Below, piece by piece: positions 8,608-15,258 of a stretch of DNA of 64,000 bases. The translations under genes and the position numbers were made by a program. The DNA is from Plantactinospora mayteni (GTDB lineage: Bacteria; Actinomycetota; Actinomycetes; Mycobacteriales; Micromonosporaceae). The notes under the pieces are model-generated. The model saw only the letters and a program-made list of their open reading frames with translations, had not been told where the DNA came from and did not search any database. Every line of letters begins with the position of its first letter. The first letter of the stretch is position 1. The stretch is taken from the NCBI RefSeq assembly GCF_016862935.1, contig NZ_BONX01000009.1, positions 204,560 through 268,559 on the forward strand, given 5' to 3'.

Positions 8608-9021
8608 CTATCGCTGGACGGAAATGCCGATGGTGACGGCGTCGGCGCCGGCGGCACCGTGGATCCGGATCGTCAGCTCCCAGGCGCCGGGCATGGCGAA
8701 GAACTCGCCCCGGGCCCGGAACCGGCCGGGCCGCTCGGGTTCGGCGGCAATCTCCGGCATCGCGTGGCCCATGCTCGGCATCGCCGCCGAGAGCGACACC
8801 ACCGTGCCGGCCGCCGCCGGTACACCACCGGACGCGACGTCGAGGTCGGCCTCGACAACTCCGGTACGGGCCGGCACCAGCGCGATGCTGACCGCGTACC
8901 GCTCGCCGGAGCCGGTCAGCCGGGCCGGCGCGGAGTCGGACCCGACGGCACCGACGACCCGGAGCACCCCGACGGTGGCGGCCAGCACCAGCAGGACCAG
9001 GAGCAGGCGGGCCCGCTTCAT
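8608..9021 (-). CDS. FixH/YtkA-like exported protein
   Basis: 137 aa. A Lys/Arg start and one hydrophobic stretch (LLLVLLVLAATVGVLRVVGAV) act as signal or anchor, followed by a ~95-residue beta-sandwich resembling YtkA/FixH-like domains: SIALVPARTGVVEADLDV, the Met/His motif MPSMGHAMPE, the PGRFRA strand and MPGAWELTIRI. In this family the Met/His loop has been linked to copper delivery or cytochrome oxidase assembly. The ATG overlaps the stop of the upstream His/Met-rich gene (ATGA). The MPSMGHAM loop is the strongest internal evidence for a copper-related role; the family placement is by eye. Confidence 0.82.
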   Translation of the reverse strand: MKRARLLLVLLVLAATVGVLRVVGAVGSDSAPARLTGSGERYAVSIALVPARTGVVEADLDVASGGVPAAAGTVVSLSAAMPSMGHAMPEIAAEPERPGRFRARGEFFAMPGAWELTIRIHGAAGADAVTIGISVQR

Positions 9022-10382
9022 GCCGCCCCCGGCCCGGGTACGACGTCGACGACGAACGGCACCGTGACGATCTCGAAGTTCCGGACGTACTGCGTCCAGG
9101 CCAGGTAGCGGCCGGGGGCGGGGAAGCTGAAGGTGAACCGCAGCCGCGGCCCGTACCCGCCGACGGTGTCGTCCGGTGCCTGACCGGTGCCCGACATCGC
9201 CATCGCCATCGCCATCGACCCCGACTCGTGTACGTGGCCGAGGAAGTCGCCCCGCTGGTTCCGTACGATCAGGTGCCCCGCCATCCCCAGCCAGGACTGT
9301 AGGTCGGCGTGCCCGGTGTCGACCTCGACCAGGGTCGGCCGGCCAACGACGGGCCGCTGCGGGCTGGTCGTCACCACCACCCCGGCCTCCGGTACGGCCG
9401 TCCCGGCCCGGGCCTCGCCCGCGACGGTGAACTCCCCGGTCAGCAACTGCGCGCCGGAGTCGAGCCGTTCGACCTCCACCGCCGCCAGATACCGGCCGGG
9501 TCGGTCGACCCGCAACCCGACGGCGAGCCGGCCGGCAGCGGTCCTCAGTGGATGGGCGTGCCGGAAGAAGCCGCCGTCCTGACTGGTCACCACCAGGTGG
9601 CCCAGCGCCGCGTGGTGCGGGACGAGATCGTCCACCGGCCGCCCGGTCGCGCCGTCGAACAGGTCCAGCCGCAGCGTGAACTCCTCGCCGGCCCGGGGCA
9701 CGGCCGGATCGGTACCGACGACCGGCTCGACGTACGGGCGGCCGGCCGGCACCGTCCCGGCCGCCCGTACGGCCGCCGCTGCGCCATCGGGCGGCACCGG
9801 TGGCAGTTGTGCCGACATCACCGCGACGGTGAACGCGACCACGAGCGCGACGACCGCGCCGCCACCGAGGGCGGTCGCTGGCAGCCGCCGGGACGCGGCG
9901 GCGGTGAACAACGCCCCGACCAGCAGGAGCGCGGCGACCCCGAACGCCACATGCCCGGCCAGGACCCAGGGCGCGACCCGGGGCCGCAACACCCGGAACG
10001 GCAGGATCGACCGCTCCGCGCCGGCCCGGAGTTCCAGCTCGTGTGCCCCGGTCTGGGTCACCCGCAGAGTGCTGGGATAGGTGCCGGCCCGGGCCTGCAC
10101 CAGGTGCACGGTGCCGGTACTGGCCCGCTGCCCGGTGCCGGGACCGACCGCCAGACCGACGGCCAGGTCCCGGACCGGCTGGTGCGCGATCACGTCGACG
10201 TACAGCGGTCCGGGGACCTGCCGGGCGTACCGGATCACCACCGTCAACTCGACGCTGCCGATGGTCTGGGCCAGGCGTACGTCGTCGGTGTCGGCACCGC
10301 CGTGCGCCGCCGCCGGGGCCGGCCAGCCGAGCACCACGACGAGGCCGAACACGAGGACGGTGCCGAACAGCCGGGTGAGCAT
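9018..10382 (-). CDS. Exported His/Met-rich protein, probable metal-binding
   Basis: 454 aa, first gene of the operon. A signal peptide ends in PAPAAA, so the mature chain probably begins His-Gly-Gly; an N-terminal His after cleavage recalls CopC-type copper sites. Then come a beta-domain, a hydrophobic pair of segments near residues 145-205, and two C-terminal domains with matching motifs: ALGHLVV...FFRHAHP and MAGHLIV...FLGHVHE. The second runs straight into an alternating Met-Ala run (SMAMAMAMSG). Repeated His-x-His plus clustered Met strongly suggest Cu(I)/Cu(II) binding. I start it at ATG 10382 because TAGGGT-like box TAGTGT lies 6 nt upstream (leaderless); TTG 10388 is the alternative. 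No characterised orthologue is recognised. Confidence 0.85.
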   Translation of the reverse strand: MLTRLFGTVLVFGLVVVLGWPAPAAAHGGADTDDVRLAQTIGSVELTVVIRYARQVPGPLYVDVIAHQPVRDLAVGLAVGPGTGQRASTGTVHLVQARAGTYPSTLRVTQTGAHELELRAGAERSILPFRVLRPRVAPWVLAGHVAFGVAALLLVGALFTAAASRRLPATALGGGAVVALVVAFTVAVMSAQLPPVPPDGAAAAVRAAGTVPAGRPYVEPVVGTDPAVPRAGEEFTLRLDLFDGATGRPVDDLVPHHAALGHLVVTSQDGGFFRHAHPLRTAAGRLAVGLRVDRPGRYLAAVEVERLDSGAQLLTGEFTVAGEARAGTAVPEAGVVVTTSPQRPVVGRPTLVEVDTGHADLQSWLGMAGHLIVRNQRGDFLGHVHESGSMAMAMAMSGTGQAPDDTVGGYGPRLRFTFSFPAPGRYLAWTQYVRNFEIVTVPFVVDVVPGPGAA

Positions 10383-10424
10383 GCGCAAACACTAGGAATT
10401 CGCGCTGCCGCGCACATAGGGCCC
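10383..10424 (-). promoter_or_regulatory. Leaderless-type promoter of the His/Met-rich operon
   Basis: On the minus strand a TAGTGT hexamer (10394-10389) sits 6 nt before the ATG at 10382, the spacing of leaderless actinobacterial promoters. No clear -35 box is visible, consistent with activator dependence; the GGGAACT repeat cluster lies directly upstream. Confidence 0.5.
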
Positions 10425-10455
10425 GGGAACTGACCCTGGCTAGTTCCCAGGAACT
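10425..10455. promoter_or_regulatory. Three GGGAACT/AGTTCCC half-sites, probable response-regulator binding region
   Basis: GGGAACT at 10425-10431 is inverted against AGTTCCC at 10442-10448 (10-bp spacer), and AGTTCC-CA-GGAACT at 10442-10455 forms a second, nearly perfect palindrome using the same middle half-site. The cluster lies 31-66 bp upstream of the TAGTGT box, the usual place for an activator. The obvious candidate ligand is the NarL-type regulator encoded at the end of the same operon. Confidence 0.6.
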
Positions 10456-10651
10456 ATCCCGACGGGCCGGTCCGGGACCGGGACGCCGCCGGTCGAGCAA
10501 CCCGAACCGGTGCGTGGCTCCTCGGTTAGTGTCTAGGTTGTGGCGCGGCAACATCGAATCCCTGATGGTCGGGTTCCCGAGTGCAAGAGACTCATCGGGC
10601 GAAGATCGAGCGAGCCGCCCAGGCCGGCGGCCGGCAGTGGGGCGTCCGACC

Positions 10652-10941
10652 GTGGCTGAGCGGATCTTGATTACCGGCGCCACCTGTCACCTGGGGTCGC
10701 GTGTGGCCGAGCGCGCAGCAGCTGCGGGTGGTCGGTCGTCGGCACCTACCTGCGCGCCGCCAGTGAGGTTGCTGACGAGCAGTTGGACGTCCGAGACGCT
10801 GCCGCGGTTCGTGCGCTGGTGCGCCGGTTCCGTCCGGATGTGGTGATCCATACCGCTGCCGGCCGAGGTGACTGGCGGGTCATCGCCGATGGCGCCGCCC
10901 ACGTCGCGGTGGCCACGGCTACGCAGGGCAGTCGCGTGGTC
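10652..10941 (+). pseudogene. Broken NAD-dependent epimerase / RmlD-type reductase, 5' fragment
   Basis: The N-terminal Rossmann part of an RmlD/epimerase-like SDR is recognisable: ERILITGATCHLGSRVAERA from GTG 10652. A 1-nt deletion near 10727-10731 shifts the frame; in the next frame the protein continues as VVGTYLRAASEVADEQLDVRDA and then RFRPDVVIHTAA. Homology stops near 10941 (GSRVVQ), where the sequence switches abruptly into an antiparallel Tn3 transposase fragment. The gene is therefore both frameshifted and truncated. The usual Gly in TGATGHLG is Cys here. It is a relic with no expected function. Confidence 0.75.
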
Positions 10942-11256
10942 CAGATGATCCGTACGGGTCTGCTCCCGCTCGCCGTACGCCCGCAGCTCACCCATCGCGA
11001 TCCCGAGCCGCTGCGACAACCGGCCCACCGCGGCGGCCGGCGCCGCCGACACCTCATCGGGCACGAACCCGAGTCACGGCAGCGTCCACAACTGGACCGC
11101 CACGCCCAGCACGTTGCGGCCCGTACGGAACTGGCGCACGAACACCTCGTCCGCACCGGTCAACGTGAAGTACCGGATCAGCTCAGCCCGGTTGAGCTCC
11201 GGGAAGCCCCGAAGCCGCGCCAGTTCCTCCGCCGAGAACACGTCCTGAGTCGCCAC
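10942..11256 (-). pseudogene. Tn3-family transposase, N-terminal (DUF4158) fragment
   Basis: From GTG 11256 the frame reads MATQDVFSAEELARLRGFPE, then LIRYFTLTGADEVFVRQFR and NVLGVAVQLWTLP: the conserved N-terminus of Tn3-family TnpA proteins. A TGA at 11076-11074 replaces the Trp codon expected in TLPWLGF; the same frame then continues with LGFVPDEVSAAPAAAVGRL and GELRAYGEREQTRTDHL. Homology ends near 10942, about 105 codons into a protein that is normally ~1000 aa. No terminal inverted repeat was found beyond 11256. It is a dead remnant whose broken end abuts the broken epimerase, marking a deletion junction. Confidence 0.8.
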
Positions 11257-11518
11257 GAACCCACCACCTGAGCATCGACCGTCACCAAACGGGACGGGAC
11301 GCTACGGCCCGGGTCAGAGCTTGATCAACCCTCAGTTCTTGGCGTTGTTTTGGTCTGGAAACTACGGGAGGGCCCGCCCGCGTCGCCGGCGCCCAGTGGA
11401 GGAATGCCTCCAGCAGGGCGAACAACGTCCACCCGAACATGGAGTTTGGGGGAGCACCTCCGTCCGGTTAGGGTACATCGACGTAACAAGATCCGTTCCC
11501 CGGAAGAGGAGTTGCAGC

Positions 11519-11914
11519 ATGAGGCTGAAAAGATGGCGTGCCTATGTGGTGGCGACCATGGTGGCGACTCTCAGCGTGGTGGTCGGACTGCAGGCTCCGG
11601 CCGCGGCGGAAGAGCACACCATCTATGTGACCGGTGGCTACGGAGTGTTCAATGACGACCCGTACGGGCCGTGGCCCGGTGACGCGATTCGGGCTTGCGA
11701 CACTTATAGCGACGGGTGGGGAATCGAGGTCCGAATGGACATCAGCAACAACGGCAGTTGGGACCTTATCATCAGCACCCGGGGTCACAATGCGATCTAC
11801 TGCACCGATTACCACAGCAAGAACGCGGTCGAGAATGACTTCATTCGCATCCGCGTTACCCCGGTGAGGGGCGATGAGAGAGGGCAATGGACCGAAGCGA
11901 TCCGTCGCGCCTGA
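11519..11914 (+). CDS. Small secreted protein, function unknown
   Basis: 131 aa. A clear signal peptide (MRLKRWRAYVVATMVATLSVVVGLQ...) ends near PAAAEE; the mature part is ~100 residues with only two cysteines (AIRACDTY and AIYCTDY), likely one disulphide, rich in aromatic and Asn residues (GGYGVFNDDPYGPWPG, DISNNGSWDLIIS). Its third-codon GC is noticeably lower than in neighbours. A strong GGAAGAGGAG ribosome-binding site precedes the ATG. It is the only intact gene in a stretch of transposase and gene fragments, so horizontal acquisition is likely. I recognise no family; a secreted effector, inhibitor or small binding protein are all possible. Confidence 0.75.
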   Translation: MRLKRWRAYVVATMVATLSVVVGLQAPAAAEEHTIYVTGGYGVFNDDPYGPWPGDAIRACDTYSDGWGIEVRMDISNNGSWDLIISTRGHNAIYCTDYHSKNAVENDFIRIRVTPVRGDERGQWTEAIRRA

Positions 11915-12017
11915 CAGAGGGACCTGCTTACCAGAGTCTGGGTGGGGACCGTCCTTAGGAGTCCCTGACGCGGGCAGTGTGGGCGTGGGTGTCGTACCCG
12001 CAGTCCCGGTAAGCGCG

Positions 12018-12055
12018 GCGGTGCCCTGTGGAGAGGTCTCTTCGCAGGGCACCGC
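12018..12055. repeat. 11-bp perfect hairpin in the degenerate region
   Basis: GCGGTGCCCTG (12018-12028) pairs with CAGGGCACCGC (12045-12055); the 16-nt loop itself contains GAGA-GG-TCTC. It could terminate the small secreted-protein gene ending at 11914, or be the end of a mobile-element relic. There is no T-run. Confidence 0.5.
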
Positions 12056-12149
12056 TGAAGCCCGCGTCGTCCTGCACGGTTCGGTCGCCAGACTTGCTGA
12101 CGGGCGTCCTGCTGACCGCCGCCGGGTACGCGATCCTGCGCAGCGGAGT

Positions 12150-12239
12150 CCTGCCACGCTGGACCGGCCTCCGACGGGCCACGTAGTTGCGCACCGTCGA
12201 GTACGACGCCTCGGTGAAACTATGCTCAATCGCCAGACG
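12150..12239 (-). pseudogene. IS21-type transposase (IstA-like) N-terminal fragment
   Basis: About 25 residues on the minus strand read HSFTEASYSTVRNYVARRRP, matching the helix-turn-helix end of IstA-type transposases. The frame continues but similarity is lost on both sides, so only a short scar remains. The call rests on a short motif and is tentative. Confidence 0.45.
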
Positions 12240-12484
12240 GTCATATCGGGAGGCCGGGGTGTTCACGCGTGTCGAGTTGAACCGTGTTCGCACAGGCCCG
12301 CAGGTCCGGGCGGCCAAATCAGAGCCACGGCGACCCACGATGAACATGATCGGTCACAAGACCATGCTCGGCCGGCCCGTCGGCACGTGCACGCCCTGGC
12401 GGCCGGCTGACGTCGGCGTCAGCGTTCACGGAAGGTGACGATGGTTGCGCCCGGACGCGCCCGCACGGCGGCAGATCCGCGCAC
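12240..12484. other. Degenerate sequence between gene remnants
   Basis: No coherent gene, hairpin or promoter is seen. Short overlapping open frames in several phases show no consistent codon bias, as expected of decayed coding DNA between the IS21-type and pentapeptide-protein remnants. Confidence 0.4.
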
Positions 12485-12637
12485 GTGACCGTGGGCTTGC
12501 TGCTCGCCATCTCCTTCGGCGGCGCCCCAGTCGTGCTCGTCGGCCCGCTCTACACCGCCCGCAACTACCGACTCAGCCACCGAGGCCAGGTCACCGACCG
12601 GCTCACCAACGCCCTGGAACGCCTCGGCTCCGACTGG
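12485..12637 (+). pseudogene. Fragment of a pentapeptide-repeat membrane-linked protein
   Basis: One hydrophobic span (LLLAISFGGAPVVLVGPL) is followed by TARNYRLSHRGQVTDRLTNA and LERLGSD, the juxtamembrane motif usual in actinobacterial pentapeptide-repeat proteins just before the repeats (TA-R-Q-x-x-x-x-x-QGQVTDR-x-x-A-x-EQLGS). After this point the sequence is unrelated and no pentapeptide repeats follow, so the gene is truncated at both ends. Bases 12638-12847 hold no recognisable gene. Confidence 0.5.
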
Positions 12638-12847
12638 GCTGGCCGGTCAGGTCGGCCATCTTCTCGCCGACCAGCCCATCACCGTCCTGCGTTCGGGCAC
12701 GACGAACTCGCCGCGCTGGTCGGGGACCTCGGCCCGACCGACCTGGTCCGGCGAGGGGCCGTCGTCCGACGTGAGGTACTGGCGGAACAAGTCGGATCTT
12801 GAGCACACCATGGGACGGCGGAATTCCGCTGGCTAGCTTTGCCGGCT

Positions 12848-14401
12848 ATGGGGGACAACAGAACAGTACCGGTGATCATCGTCGGGTGTGGACCGACCGG
12901 AGCGACCGCCGCACTCGAACTGGCGCATTATTCCGTTCCGTCCATTGTGCTCGACTCGGGCGCCGAAAGGCCGCAGGGATCACGCGCGATCGCCATTCAT
13001 CGCACCGCGCTTGCAGTCTGGGAGAAGCTCGGCTGCGTCGAGCCGATGTTGGCGCGGGGCATCGCCTGGCGTACCCGGAGAACCTATTTCCGGCAGCACG
13101 AGATGCAGACCCAGACCGCAGCCGCACCGGCGCCCGGAGAACTACCGCCCTTCCTCAACCTGCCGCAGCACGAGACCGAACGCCAACTGCTGGCGGCGAT
13201 GGCCCGTTCACCCCTGGTCGACCTGCGCTGGCAGCACACCGTGGTCGGGCTGCACCAGGACGCCGACGGGGTCACCGTCACCGCGCGGACACCGTCCGGC
13301 CCGGTGTCGATCCGGGGCCGATACCTGCTGGCCTGCGACGGCGCGCGCAGCGCCACCCGCAAACTGCTCGGGCTCGACTTCCCGGGCCGGACGTATCCGG
13401 ACCGGTTCCTGATCGCCGACATCCGCGCGAAGTTGCCCTTTCCGGCCGAGCCGCGGTTCTTCTTCGACCATCCCGCCAACCCCGGGCACAACATCCTCGT
13501 CCACCCGCAGCCGGACGACGTGTGGCGCGTCGACTGGCAACTCGGCGGCGACGCGGCCGTCGAGGACGAGCGCTCCCCCGAGGCGATGGACAGCCGGATC
13601 CGGGCGCTGATCGGGGATCTGCCGTATGAGCTGGTGTGGCTGACCGACTACCGCTTCCACCAGCGTCTGCTGCGCCGGCTCCGGCACGGCCGGGTCTTCC
13701 TGCTCGGAGACGCCGCGCACCTGGTCGCGCCCTTCGGGGCACGGGGCATGAACGGCGCCATCCACGACGTGGAGAACCTGTGCTGGAAGCTCGCCTACGT
13801 GCTGACCGGCCGCGCCGGGCCGGACCTGCTCGAGACGTACCAGACCGAACGCTGGGCGGCGCAGCGGCACAACCAGGAGGTCACCGAGGCCACCATGCGG
13901 TTCATGGCGCCCCGGACCCGCTGGCAGCGCCTGCGCCGGAACGTGATCCTGCGACTGCGACTCCGGCGGCTCGTCGACAGCGGCAGGATGAGCACGCCGT
14001 ACACGTACGCCACGTCGCCGCTGTCCCTGGCCGACGACGTAGCGAACTGGGGCGGGGCACCCGCGCTCGGGTCCAAGCTGGTACCCGCGGATCCGGACGT
14101 ACGCCGACGGCTGGGGCACGGCTTCACCGCCCTGTACTCTTCGCCCGAGCCGGTCGACGCCGTCGGTGTCGTGACGATGCCGCCCGACGAGGTGTCGCCA
14201 CCGGGCACCTGCTACCTGCTGCGGCCGGACGGACACGTCGCGGCACGGCGGCGGGACATCGCGCCCGCCGCCCTGCCCGCCCTGGTACGGACGGTGCTAG
14301 GCGAGCCGGTCCCGCACACCCTGGCTCAGCACGGCCACGTCGGTGGCGACGTTGACCATGACGAAGCCCTGCTCGAGCCGCTCGGCGGCCGCCTCGGGTG
14401 A
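12848..14401 (+). CDS. FAD-dependent aromatic monooxygenase (MhpA-like class A)
   Basis: Flavoprotein hydroxylase, 517 aa, expected to use NAD(P)H and O2 on a phenolic or polyketide-like aromatic. N-terminal FAD dinucleotide fold IIVGCGPTGATAALEL (residues ~10-25), internal LLACDGARSATRK motif, and second FAD motif VFLLGDAAHLVAPFGARGMN with IHDVENLCWKL all match the 3-(3-hydroxyphenyl)propionate hydroxylase group. The C-terminal thioredoxin-like region is recognisable to CYLLRPDGHVAARRR. The last ~35 residues lie antisense to the aldolase gene and look like read-through beyond the family end, so the native stop may be lost. The start is ATG 12848; TTG 12839 is unlikely. It directly follows the remnant region. 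Confidence 0.9.
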   Translation: MGDNRTVPVIIVGCGPTGATAALELAHYSVPSIVLDSGAERPQGSRAIAIHRTALAVWEKLGCVEPMLARGIAWRTRRTYFRQHEMQTQTAAAPAPGELPPFLNLPQHETERQLLAAMARSPLVDLRWQHTVVGLHQDADGVTVTARTPSGPVSIRGRYLLACDGARSATRKLLGLDFPGRTYPDRFLIADIRAKLPFPAEPRFFFDHPANPGHNILVHPQPDDVWRVDWQLGGDAAVEDERSPEAMDSRIRALIGDLPYELVWLTDYRFHQRLLRRLRHGRVFLLGDAAHLVAPFGARGMNGAIHDVENLCWKLAYVLTGRAGPDLLETYQTERWAAQRHNQEVTEATMRFMAPRTRWQRLRRNVILRLRLRRLVDSGRMSTPYTYATSPLSLADDVANWGGAPALGSKLVPADPDVRRRLGHGFTALYSSPEPVDAVGVVTMPPDEVSPPGTCYLLRPDGHVAARRRDIAPAALPALVRTVLGEPVPHTLAQHGHVGGDVDHDEALLEPLGGRLG

Positions 14402-15055
14402 CGAGCAATAGATTCCTGCCGGCAGCCCGGCCGCCCTGGCCGCGCGCAGGATCTCGTCCAGCGCCTGGCGGAAGGCCGGATCGCGGCTGTCCGAATCCGG
14501 ACCCAGGCCCAGCGAGATCGCGAGGTCGACGGGGCCGACGAACACGCCGTCGAGTCCCGGCACACCGCAGATCGCGTCGAGGTGATCCAGAGCCGCACGG
14601 TTCTCGATCTGCACCATCGCGATGGTCTGCTCGTTGGCGACACGCAGGTAGTCCGGCGCGGCCACATCGAAGGCGAGCCCTGCCCAGGCGCTGCCGAAGC
14701 TGCGCTGCCCGACCGGCGGGAACTTCGCCGCCGCCACGAACGCCTCCGCCTCGGCGCGAGTGTTGACCATCGGGCCGATCACGCCCCACGCACCCGCGTC
14801 CAGGGCGCGTTTGACGTTCTCCACACCCGGGCTCGCCAGCCGTACCAGCGGTGCCGGGCCGCGGGCGTCGGCGATCGTCGCCACCATCCGGGTCATCGTC
14901 TCCGCACCCACCGGGGCGTGCTCGACGTCGACAACCAGCCAGTCCGCCGGCATCCGTGCCATCAGCCGGGCGGATTCCACGCTGGGCAACGCCAACCACA
15001 CTCCGCGGACCGGCTCGCCCCGCCGCATCCGATCCTTCAACGTGTTCCCCCGCAT
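14297..15055 (-). CDS. HpcH/HpaI-family aldolase
   Basis: Class II (metal-dependent) 2-keto-3-deoxy acid aldolase, 252 aa. Family motifs are complete: N-terminal GVWLALPS, DWLVVDVEHAP with the base His, PLVRLASPG, GAWGVIGPMVNT, metal ligand Glu in MVQIENRAAL, and GLDGVFVGPVDLAISLG carrying the metal Asp. It resembles 4-hydroxy-2-oxoheptanedioate and 2-dehydro-3-deoxyglucarate aldolases; the substrate cannot be settled. The start at ATG 15055 gives the usual N-terminus, and the upstream open frame is non-coding. Its 3' end overlaps the 3' end of the monooxygenase by 105 bp on the opposite strand, which is unusually long. Confidence 0.92.
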   Translation of the reverse strand: MRGNTLKDRMRRGEPVRGVWLALPSVESARLMARMPADWLVVDVEHAPVGAETMTRMVATIADARGPAPLVRLASPGVENVKRALDAGAWGVIGPMVNTRAEAEAFVAAAKFPPVGQRSFGSAWAGLAFDVAAPDYLRVANEQTIAMVQIENRAALDHLDAICGVPGLDGVFVGPVDLAISLGLGPDSDSRDPAFRQALDEILRAARAAGLPAGIYCSSPEAAAERLEQGFVMVNVATDVAVLSQGVRDRLA

Positions 15056-15258
15056 CCGCCCGAGCCTATACCCGGGTCGGCGGTCACCGGCGGGTCGATC
15101 GTGGTGCCTGCCCCGACGGGCCCAACCGACCACGCCGACGGACCGGGTCAAGGCCGGCCCGCTCCGAAAATACTTGCCTAGGGGTCTGTGCTCGTTGACA
15201 CTATCCTTCATCGATCGACTGCGACCTGCCTGATCGCCCGATCCACCGTGGAGTCTCT

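Noticed and set aside
12638..12847. Continuation of the pentapeptide-protein fragment or an independent small gene
   Set aside because: All frames show mixed codon use and no recognisable motif, so no gene was called.
15195..15207. TTGACA/TATCCT boxes upstream of the M4 protease
   Set aside because: The boxes overlap rather than being 16-18 bp apart, so they cannot form one promoter.
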